From: G963422445 sp963422445 | GTDB lineage: Bacteria > Pseudomonadota > Alphaproteobacteria > Thalassobaculales > Thalassobaculaceae | DNA length: 64,000 bases | NCBI GenBank assembly: GCA_963422445.2 | Contig: OY729512.2 | Location: 124,001 to 188,000, forward strand | Direction: 5' to 3' | In this document: positions 58,001 through 64,000 of the stretch, one piece after another | Layout: every line of letters begins with the position of its first letter | Numbering within the stretch: the stretch's first letter is position 1 | Program-made: the position numbers and the translations under genes | The notes under the pieces: generated by a model | Seen by the model: the letters and a program-made list of their open reading frames with translations, nothing else | Told to the model about the DNA's origin: nothing | Databases searched by the model: none

Positions 58001-60716
58001 GGACACAGACGGGATCAGCATCGCCGCCAACGCGCTCGCCCTTAACAGCGGGAGAATCTGGATCAACGCCGGCGGCGGCATAGCCATCGACGCCAAACTG
58101 GATCACGATGCGGTGGCGCCGTCCGCGCTGCGCAAGGTGGACGGCGTCGTCCCCGTAGTTATCTACACCGACCCGACCGGGACGTGGATTGCGAACCAGG
58201 CGATCACCGCCTTCGGCCCCACGACCACGCATACCGACATCGACTCCTACGCGGTGAAGGCGGGCAGCAGCCTGCCTTCGGGCCTGACGCTGGACGACAC
58301 GACGGGCGTAATCTCCGGCACGCCGGACACGGCCAACCCCAATACGCACGACACGGTCGTCGTGATCACCGACAAGGCAGGCAACACCGGTGAGACCACC
58401 GTCACATTTCCCGTTATCCTGGCCGAAAAGCCGGCCTTTGCGCAGGGCGTATCGATCCCCGCCCTGTCCTGGACCGCCTGGACCGCGGGCACGGCTATCA
58501 GCACGCTGCAACTGCCAGCGGCATCCGGCGGCAACGCGCCGCTGACCTACAGCCTGACCCCGACCCTACCGACCGGGCTGACCTTCGACGCAACCGCGCG
58601 CACGCTCACGGGCACGCCGACAGAGGCGTTCAGCAAGACCTCGTTCACCTACACCGTGACGGACGGCGACGGCGACACCGCCACGCTCACCTTCGACATC
58701 GAAGTGGCGGCGGACCTGACGCCGGCCTTCGAGCAAGGCGCCGCAATCCCTGCCCAGTCGTGGACCGAGGGCACGGCCATTGGCAAGCTGCAACTGCCGG
58801 CAGCCACCGGCGGCAACGCGCCGCTGACCTACAGCCTGACCCCGACCCTACCGACCGGGCTGACCTTCGACGCAATCGCGCGCACGCTCACGGGCACGCC
58901 GACAGAGGCGCTCGTCAAGACCTCGTTCACCTACACCGTGAGCGACGCCGACGGCGACCCCGCCACGCTCACCTTCGACATCGAAGTAGCGTCGGACCTG
59001 ACGCCGACCTTCGCGCAGGGCGTCACAATCCCCGCCCAGTCCTGGACCGAAGGCACGGCCATCGGCACGCTGCAACTGCCAGCGGCCACCGGCGGCAACG
59101 CGCCGCTGACCTACAGCCTGACCCCGGCCGTGCCGGCCGGGGTGACCTTCGACAGCACGGCCCGCACGCTCACGAGCACGCCGACAGCGGCGTTCAGCAA
59201 GACCCCGTTCACCTACACCGTGAGCGACGCCGACGGCGACACAGCGACGCTCGCCTTCGACATCGAGGTGATCTCCCCCACGATGGCGAAGCGGCAGCGG
59301 CTCCGGGTTGTGAACGAGGTGGTTCTGCCGGAGCTGGCGCGCGCCATGACGGCCAGCACGGCCGGTGCGGTGGCGGACCGGCTCGGCTCAGTGGCGCCGG
59401 ACATGGGGAATACGGGGTCGGAAACGTTGGCATCGCTTGCACATCTCCTGGAAGCCAACGAGCAAGCGCTGAACGAGGGCGATTTCTCCTGGCGCCGTGC
59501 GCTGGCCGGCAAGTCGTTCGCGCTGGGCATCTCCGGGGACGGCGGTGATGGCGCCGGACCGGGGTCCGGCGGGGTCGCGGTCTGGGGCGCAGGCGACTGG
59601 CGGAACCTGTCGCTCGACGGCCCGGTCGACTGGGACGGCGACATGTTCGCCGCCCATCTCGGCGCCGATGCCGCTCTGAGCGAGGGCGTGCGGGCCGGGG
59701 CGGCGGTCTCCCGGTTCGAGAGTTCAATCGACTATACCGACAACGGCGGCGATGCGCCGCTCAAAGGCACGCACGAGAACCGGATGACGAGCGTGCATCC
59801 CTATGCAGGCCTGTCGCTGCCGGACGGCTCGCGCCTGTGGGCGCTGGCGGGATACGGCAGGGGCGAGATCGAGATCGACGATGCGGCAGCGGGCCGTCAG
59901 TTAAGCGACTCGACGCTGCTGATGGCGGCTGCGGGGGCCAGCACGCAGCTCCTGTCAGAGGGCGCGACCGCGCTCGACCTCAAGGGCGAGGCGCAGGGGT
60001 CGCGTCTCGAGGTCGACGACAACGGCGACCTGGTCGAGGGTCTGTCGGTGCGGACCTGGCGGATGCGTCTGGCGCTGGAAGGCTCGCGCGACTTCGAATT
60101 GTTCCCCGACATAGTCCTGACGCCGTCTCTGGAGCTGGGCTTGCGCTGGGACGGCGGCGACGGGGAGACCGGGACCGGCGTCGAGATCGGCGGCGGCCTA
60201 GGCTATGTCGACCGGGAAAAGGGGCTGACGGCGGAGGTCTCCACCCGCGCGCTCGCGGCGCCCGCGGACGGCGTGCGGGAATGGGGCGTGTCGGGCTTGC
60301 TACGGCTCGATCCCGGGGCGCAGGGGCGCGGCCTGACGCTGAGCCTCTCGCCCTCCTGGGGCAACGCGGAAAGCGGGATGGCGCGACTGTGGCAGGATGG
60401 CCTGACCGGTCCCTCGACGGACGGCGAGTTATCGAACGTCGCTGTCGGCGTGCCCGCAAACGTGCGCGCCGGTGCGGCGCCGGAAGGGCGGATCGAGGCG
60501 GAGCTGGGCTACGGCCTGCCGACGTTCGGCGGCGCCGTCCTCGTCACGCCATACAGCGGCGTGACGTTCGCAAACGGCGGCGAACGGCGCTACCGCGTGG
60601 GCGGCCGTCTCAACCTCGGCATGGGGCTCGACCTGAGCCTCGAGGGCAGCCACCGGGAGAGGGCGGACGATACGCCCGAGCACGGAGCGAACCTCACCCT
60701 TCGCATGAGCTGGTAG
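55077..60716 (+). CDS. Giant repeat-rich autotransporter adhesin
   Basis: 1,879 residues. A long cationic signal peptide ('RRGRTGRFLSGLFGLLAFAG', cleavage after 'ANA') is followed by a passenger of Ig-like repeats: a partial unit, four 94-residue putative-Ig (He_PIG-like) units ('IPAQSWTEGTAIGTLRLPAA', 'YSLTPTLPTGLTFNPTARTV'), four longer SwmB/Calx-like units ('GDTYGLGEVIEVAVAFN', 'DTDGISIAANA'), one more He_PIG-like unit and three further 94-residue units. From about residue 1,400 comes 'LPELARAMTASTAGAVADRL' and a C-terminal autotransporter beta-barrel ending 'GANLTLRMSW' with the required terminal aromatic. Expected at the outer membrane, probably for attachment. Codon use and GC are higher than in the flanking IS debris. 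ATG 55077 is chosen for its GGAAGG site. Confidence 0.88.
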   Translation: MSASRPAELKPRACRRGRTGRFLSGLFGLLAFAGVAASLTPANAHEIKREIKIVTVTTWIVGVDIITKQLLKVTGPSPQTTTLTPTLPNGVTFDATAFTLTGTPTATFSKTQFTLSVTDGDGDVIRYIFPIEVVADLTPAFASSAAIPAQSWTEGTAIGTLRLPAATGGNAPLTYSLTPTLPTGLTFNPTARTVTGTPTAAFSKTSFTYTVTDGDSDTATLTFDIEVAADLTPAFASSTAIPAQSWTEGTAIGTLRLPAATGGNAPLTYSLTPTLPTGLTFNPTARTVTGTPTAAFSKTSFTYTVTDGDGDTATLTFDIEVAAEPRPAFAQSTAIPAQSWTEGTAIGTLRLPAATGGNAPLTYSLTPTLPTGLTFNPTARTITGTPTATLGSTTFTYTATDANGDTATLTFDIEVAADLTPAFASSTAIPAQSWTEGTAIGTLRLPAATGGNAPLTYSLTPTLPTGLTFNPTARTITGTPTATLGSTTFTYTATDANGDTATLTFDIEVAASMVVAAPVVRYVTFHNSPASGDTYRQGERIEVMAVFDIAVVVTGAPRLELTIGSDKRYAAYYNPPGSDDTPETELIFLYTVQAGDVDTDGIDIAANALSLNGGSISTNGTDAKLDHDAVDADPDRKVDGSMVAVPAVTSLSFDTRPRNRHTYGLGELIGVDVVFSKNVTVTGSPQLGLTIGDRTRQAVYDEANSDSRTLFFRYDAQVSDRDTDGISIAANAIDLNGGTIMAKADGATAADLTHRVLAADANRKVDGRTVLVPEVTSISFNNAPKGGDTYGLGEVIEVAVAFNASVTVTGSTKLGLLIGAETKQAVYYAGSGSRTLLFRYTVQEGDHDTDGISVPEDAISPLRGQTIAATANSATRAFLRTHAVDADAKRKVDGKTVSVPAVSSISFDNRPLDGDTYGLGEEIEVAIAFNVSVMVTGIPKVGLTIGNRTRQAVYDKDKSDELTLVFFYRVEAGDVDTDGISIAANALALNSGRIWINAGGGIAIDAKLDHDAVAPSALRKVDGVVPVVIYTDPTGTWIANQAITAFGPTTTHTDIDSYAVKAGSSLPSGLTLDDTTGVISGTPDTANPNTHDTVVVITDKAGNTGETTVTFPVILAEKPAFAQGVSIPALSWTAWTAGTAISTLQLPAASGGNAPLTYSLTPTLPTGLTFDATARTLTGTPTEAFSKTSFTYTVTDGDGDTATLTFDIEVAADLTPAFEQGAAIPAQSWTEGTAIGKLQLPAATGGNAPLTYSLTPTLPTGLTFDAIARTLTGTPTEALVKTSFTYTVSDADGDPATLTFDIEVASDLTPTFAQGVTIPAQSWTEGTAIGTLQLPAATGGNAPLTYSLTPAVPAGVTFDSTARTLTSTPTAAFSKTPFTYTVSDADGDTATLAFDIEVISPTMAKRQRLRVVNEVVLPELARAMTASTAGAVADRLGSVAPDMGNTGSETLASLAHLLEANEQALNEGDFSWRRALAGKSFALGISGDGGDGAGPGSGGVAVWGAGDWRNLSLDGPVDWDGDMFAAHLGADAALSEGVRAGAAVSRFESSIDYTDNGGDAPLKGTHENRMTSVHPYAGLSLPDGSRLWALAGYGRGEIEIDDAAAGRQLSDSTLLMAAAGASTQLLSEGATALDLKGEAQGSRLEVDDNGDLVEGLSVRTWRMRLALEGSRDFELFPDIVLTPSLELGLRWDGGDGETGTGVEIGGGLGYVDREKGLTAEVSTRALAAPADGVREWGVSGLLRLDPGAQGRGLTLSLSPSWGNAESGMARLWQDGLTGPSTDGELSNVAVGVPANVRAGAAPEGRIEAELGYGLPTFGGAVLVTPYSGVTFANGGERRYRVGGRLNLGMGLDLSLEGSHRERADDTPEHGANLTLRMSW
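55479..56606 (+). repeat. Four tandem 282-bp repeats in the adhesin gene
   Basis: Units begin at 55479, 55761, 56043 and 56325. Large parts are identical at DNA level, including synonymous positions, so the array is recently expanded or kept uniform by gene conversion. Two alternating 3' variants exist ('AFSKTSFTYTVTDGD' in units 1-2, 'TLGSTTFTYTATDAN' in units 3-4). Confidence 0.9.
58710..59273 (+). repeat. Second block of 282-bp repeats in the adhesin gene
   Basis: Two full units (58710, 58992) preceded by a related unit from about 58423. They share the consensus of the first block but are more diverged, with 'FDATARTLTGTPTEA' in place of 'FNPTARTVTGTPTAA'. Confidence 0.85.
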
Positions 60717-60899
60717 GCACGGGCAGCGTACTGCGCCGAGGGAGGGGAGCGCTGGCGACGAAACTGCCTCCGGCCGCGGTCCCGGGCGTTACGAGGTCCG
60801 GACTGCCCACCGGAATCGGTTCGCCTTGCGCACTCTAGGACTCCGTCCGGCGGGTTTGCGCCCGGTGCCATGGGCGCGACGTGCTCGGTGAATCGACGC

Positions 60900-61345
60900 A
60901 GGTAGCCGATCCGGCGCTTGCCGAACCGCCTCCAGGAAGCGGTGGCGCCAGCGGAACGCCGTGCTCTGCGCAATCCCGCAGCGCTCGGCAGACTCGCGCA
61001 TCGCCTCCCCTTCGGTCAGCCGCTTCGACGGCGAGTTTCCGGCGTACCTCTGGGGACCGGCGAAGTTTGCGCGAACGGTCGGGACCCGCGGCGCGAGGGA
61101 GGCGGGATCGTGACGGAGGCATCGAGCTCGAGGGTGAGTGGGGCGAGGCGCAGCCCGGACCCGACGCCCAGCTCAGGATTCTCGCGACCTTCACGCTCCC
61201 GTTCCTTTACCTCCTGCTCCTGCCGCGCACCGGCTACTTCGTCACCACTCCCTGTCGACTCGCCGAACGACAACCAGCGCTCCTTGTGGTGTAGGCCCGA
61301 CAGCGCCGTTCCGGTTAGCGCGCCGAATGTCTTCCCGCAGGTCTC
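60900..61345 (-). pseudogene. Transposase remnant (zinc-ribbon/HTH, IS1595-like)
   Basis: Two recognisable pieces on the minus strand in different frames: 'HRCETCGKTFGALTGTALSG' with 'LHHKERW' (end of the zinc ribbon), and 'LTEGEAMRESAERCGIAQST' with 'AFRWRHRFLEAV' (helix-turn-helix). About 190 bp of unrelated sequence lies between where the family has none. The catalytic domain is absent. Confidence 0.6.
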
Positions 61346-61480
61346 GCACCGGTGGCGGGCACGCCCGCCACCGAAACCACCGTGTCACGGATGGCGCCGA
61401 CGCCGAGGATCGCCACTTCGGGCAGACGGATGATCGGCGTTCCGAAATGGCCGCCATAGCTGCCGTAATTGGAGATCGTG
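61345..61480 (-). pseudogene. Fragment of a 2-oxo acid dehydrogenase E2 (acyltransferase) gene
   Basis: About 45 codons read 'TISNYGSYGGHFGTPIIRLP' then 'EVAILGVGAIRDTVVSV', which closely matches the catalytic-domain segment of dihydrolipoyl acyltransferases before the active-site His. Both ends break off: toward the transposase remnant at 61345 and at about 61480. The origin of the fragment is unknown; no full E2 gene is in the window. Confidence 0.65.
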
Positions 61481-61584
61481 TGAGAGCTCGGGTATCGAGT
61501 TCAAGCACGACGATATTGCTCCAGAGAAGCTGGCCCCATAGATGGTCGCGCTCCTGAATCTTAAAGGCGGTCACATTCTCCTGG

Positions 61585-61695
61585 ACCGCTTATGCACGTG
61601 GCTCCGGTGAAACGCACATGTAGCGTTTGGCGTGCCGGGAATAGTCGACATCGGGGGCAACATCGTGTGCCACCGGAGCCACGTGCATAAGCAGT
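61585..61695. mobile_element. 111-bp MITE related to the IS1595-type element
   Basis: 25-bp terminal inverted repeats (24 of 25 matching; outer bases ACCGCTTATGCA) nearly the same as the ends of the 802-bp elements at 35810 and 48685. Flanked on both sides by the 8-bp duplication TCTCCTGG (61577-61584 and 61696-61703), the target-site length of the IS1595 family. No coding capacity. Confidence 0.9.
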
Positions 61696-61703
61696 TCTCC
61701 TGG

Positions 61704-62390
61704 ATGTGGAAAATGACCGGGCTGTTAGCGGTCTCGCTCGGGATCGACGCATGGCCGAAGAGTGGGCAATGGAAGCGGCCCGCACACACATTCAACCGGG
61801 GGCGTCCCATACTGGGAGATGCTCGATTGGGATGAGACAAAGGTCTTCGACATCGTGTCGCTCCCCAGGGACGCCCCGGATAAACCCTACAAGGCAAAGC
61901 GCGGTTCGGCCTGGGTGACGAAGGTGCGGATGGGGGACCACGACTCTCGATGCAACACTATTGATACGTCGATGCCCGCGGTATGGGGATGCGTAACAAG
62001 ATCATCCCCGGAATGCACGCTCACAACTGCACCGAGCCTGACCTGATCGAGGAGGAGCACCGCTTCATCGCCCGGCTGTGGAAGGAGGTCGGGCACGCTT
62101 GATTCCAAAGGAATACGGATGGTGAGTGCCGGTATGCGCCCGCACTCCTAGCGAAGCTTCCCCGTTGGCAAACGTCAACTTCCGGCAATCCGGCTGGTTC
62201 CTGTCGCTGCCTGAACCGATGCGAGCGCGGATGGACGGATCAGGGAAGCTCGAAGGTGTGGACATGATAGGGAGCGGGCTACACAATCGGCCCGATTCAG
62301 AGTTCCGGGAATCCGATGCGCGGGGCATGGATTCCGCTTCAGGTGTGTGAGAACCGTTCGAGCGCCAGAATCCCAAGCAGGAAGGATCGC
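61704..62390. other. Degenerate region before the ABC transporter
   Basis: About 690 bp. Pieces of protein-like sequence appear in different frames ('VPYWEMLDWDETKVFDIVSL' near 61810; 'DLIEEEHRFIARLWKEVGHA' ending at 62102), suggesting a decayed gene on the plus strand, but I cannot name it. No intact gene. The transporter promoter should lie at its right end. Confidence 0.4.
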
Positions 62391-63641
62391 ATGAAAACAA
62401 AGCTCACCATGAAGTCCCTCGTCGTGGCGGCCGGATTTGCGGCAGGCGCCATGTCCGGCATTTCCGCCGAGACGGTCGGGCCCGTCACCGACCTGCTCGG
62501 CGTGGTCAAGATTCCCAAGGGCGCTCCCATCCACATCGGCGGTTACTGGACCCTGTCCGGGCCGGACGTCAACCTGGGGCTAGACCAGAAGCGCGGCGCG
62601 GAGATCGCCATGGACGACGCAGGCAACATGGTCGCCGGGCATCCGATCAAGTTCTACGCCGAGGACAGCCAGTGCAACGCCGAGGGTGGACAGACCGCGG
62701 CCACCAAGCTCGCCTCGAACCGGAACATTGTCGTGGTGGTTGGCCCCGACTGCTCCAGCGCCGGCACCCCCGGCGGCCCAATTCTGTGGAAGGCGGGCAT
62801 TCCGAGCGTCGCCACCTCGACCACTGCGCCGTCGCTGACCGCGGCGGATCGCCCCGAGGGTCTGCACGGCTACATGCGCACTATCTACAACGACCTCGCG
62901 GCCGGCGCCGCCAACGCCGAGTATTTCCGGAACCAGATGAAATGCGACAGCCTCGCCACCATCCATGACGGCAGTCCGTATACCGAGCAGCTCGTGCGCG
63001 TGGCCGAGAACCGCTTCAAGGAGATGGACGGTACGGTGACGGCAGCCGAGGCGGTGGCGCCGACCGATGTCGACATGCGTCCGGTGCTCACCCGCATCGC
63101 CACCACCAAGCCTTGTGTCGTCTACTTCCCGATCTTCGTGGCTGCCGCGGCTCAGATCGTTCGCCAGTTCGGAGAGATCAAGGGCCTCGAAGACACCACC
63201 CCAATCGGCGGCAGCGCGCTGATGGCGCCGGGATTCCTGGAGGCGGCGGGCGATTCGGCAGTGGACTTCGTGTTCACAAGTCCGGATACCTCGCCGGATG
63301 CGATGGGCAACCGCTATCCGGAGCTTGTGAAGAAGTACAAGGAGAAGTACGGCGAGGCGCCGATCCAGGCGTTCCATCAGAACGCGTACGACGGGATGGC
63401 GGTGACGCTGATGGGGATCGAGAAGGTCGCGGTGAAGGACGACGCCGGCAACATCTATATCGGGCGTCAGGCGCTTCGCGATACGCTGTTCGCCACCAAG
63501 GGCTATGAGGGCATGGGCGGCGAGATCACCTGCAACGAGCATGGTGATTGCGCGGGCTTCAAGTTCGCCGCCTACAAGTTCGTGGACTCCGATCCGATGG
63601 CCTTCGAGATTGGCAAGAATCCGGTCAAGATTCATCCCTGA
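62391..63641 (+). CDS. Branched-chain amino-acid-type ABC transporter substrate-binding protein
   Basis: 416 residues with signal peptide ('MKSLVVAAGFAAGAMSGISA', from the ATG at 62391 after GGAAGGATCGC). Periplasmic-binding fold type I (LivJ/LivK-like): 'APIHIGGYWTLSGPDVNLGL', 'KRGAEIAMDDAGNMVAGHPI', 'NIVVVVGPDCSSAGTPGGPI', 'QAFHQNAYDGMAVTLMGIEK'. Four Cys in pairs suggest disulfides. The ligand may be an amino acid, amide or other small carboxylate; HAAT-family binders are versatile. Followed after 70 bp by the permease gene. Confidence 0.9.
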   Translation: MKTKLTMKSLVVAAGFAAGAMSGISAETVGPVTDLLGVVKIPKGAPIHIGGYWTLSGPDVNLGLDQKRGAEIAMDDAGNMVAGHPIKFYAEDSQCNAEGGQTAATKLASNRNIVVVVGPDCSSAGTPGGPILWKAGIPSVATSTTAPSLTAADRPEGLHGYMRTIYNDLAAGAANAEYFRNQMKCDSLATIHDGSPYTEQLVRVAENRFKEMDGTVTAAEAVAPTDVDMRPVLTRIATTKPCVVYFPIFVAAAAQIVRQFGEIKGLEDTTPIGGSALMAPGFLEAAGDSAVDFVFTSPDTSPDAMGNRYPELVKKYKEKYGEAPIQAFHQNAYDGMAVTLMGIEKVAVKDDAGNIYIGRQALRDTLFATKGYEGMGGEITCNEHGDCAGFKFAAYKFVDSDPMAFEIGKNPVKIHP

Positions 63642-63711
63642 TCGGGCCGGTCCCAATCGACCCGGCGCCACTTGGCTGCGCCGAATCCGATCGCGCAGCG
63701 AGAGCCCTTCC

Positions 63712-64000
63712 GTGACCGCCGAAGCCACCCCCACCAACGCGAGGCTCAAGGCCCTCAAGCGCATCACCTTCGTCGACGTGGTTCTGTGGGGTCTGCGCGC
63801 GGTGGTCGTGGTGGTCGTGGTCCGCGGCACCATCGGCACGTTGATCAAAGGCACCTACAGCACCGCACAATGGGTGGACTTCTTCATGTTCGGTCTCATC
63901 ATCGGCGGCGTCTACGCACTGATCGCGCTCGGCTACACGATGGTCTACGGCATCCTGCAGCTGATCAACTTCGCGCACGACGACATCACCGTGGCCGGCG
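63712..64000 (+). CDS. LivH-type ABC transporter permease, 5' part only
   Basis: Begins with GTG at 63712 (GAGAG upstream) and runs off the right edge after 96 codons. A cytoplasmic N-terminal extension ('AEATPTNARLKALKRITFVD') leads to a first helix and then the LivH signature 'FGLIIGGVYALIALGYTMVY' followed by 'GILQLINFAHDD'. The extension of about 60 residues before the LivH core is longer than usual. It partners the substrate-binding protein just upstream; the remaining genes (livM, livG, livF) should follow outside the window. Confidence 0.9.
   Translation, partial: MTAEATPTNARLKALKRITFVDVVLWGLRAVVVVVVVRGTIGTLIKGTYSTAQWVDFFMFGLIIGGVYALIALGYTMVYGILQLINFAHDDITVAG

Noticed and set aside
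55305..58511. Long antisense frames (449 and 586 codons) across the adhesin
   Set aside because: They mirror the 282-bp and SwmB-like repeats in Arg/Gly-rich translation; the plus strand has signal peptide, domains and a beta-barrel.

Overview
The window looks like a chromosomal segment of a high-GC alphaproteobacterium, possibly Rhodospirillales-like. This is an inference from gene content: an sdhCDAB operon, glnK-amtB, a CnoX-type thioredoxin with a WCGPC motif, ProX, Trm112 and DUF971 neighbours, an imuA-imuB-dnaE2 cassette and a GTTC-N7-GTTT LexA-like box. No 16S gene is present, so the placement stays approximate.

Layout. 1-6.3 kb is a catabolic cluster: a thiolase-like lipid-transfer protein (cut by the window edge), alpha/beta hydrolase, luciferase-like monooxygenase, SDR dehydrogenase and a two-subunit molybdenum hydroxylase. 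6.9-32.3 kb is mostly housekeeping: a nonsense-interrupted GST, an AlkX/YcaQ-type glycosylase, uvrB, a PRISE-type reductase, leuA, a class V PLP enzyme, a frameshifted secreted-protein gene, a TPP enzyme, sdhCDAB (minus strand), acs, amtB-glnK with a sigma54-type promoter, a UbiH-family hydroxylase, and the run DUF971/Trm112/LON-domain/CnoX/ProX.

32.9-42.4 kb is a genomic island inserted in tRNA-Gly(GCC), bounded by a 48-bp direct repeat of the tRNA 3' end. It holds wreckage of a Tn4371-like trb conjugation operon (trbJ, trbK, trbL, trbF, all but trbK broken), an IS1595-type insertion, a broken DUF499 ATPase of an anti-phage locus, an apparently intact AbiE toxin-antitoxin pair with three evenly built operators, and a frameshifted tyrosine integrase. 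42.6-47.9 kb is the SOS mutagenesis cassette imuA-imuB-dnaE2.

48.7-54.8 kb is an insertion-sequence pile-up: a second copy of the internally deleted IS1595-type element, a Tn5-like YREK transposase fused to a DruA/DUF4338 domain, a shattered IS1595 transposase and a 3'-truncated DDE transposase. 55.1-60.7 kb encodes a 1,879-residue repeat-rich autotransporter adhesin whose 5' region carries a run of 14 C, suggesting phase variation. 60.9-62.4 kb holds more transposase debris, a fragment of a 2-oxo acid dehydrogenase E2 gene, and a 111-bp MITE sharing terminal repeats with the IS1595-type element and flanked by an 8-bp target duplication. The window ends in a branched-chain amino-acid-type ABC transporter (substrate-binding protein and start of the permease).

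The most notable points are the DruA-transposase fusion, the poly-C adhesin, the triple AbiE operator, and the IS1595/MITE family mobilised in trans. Many genes in the accessory regions carry single frameshifts or stops. Some may be assembly errors, especially at homopolymers.
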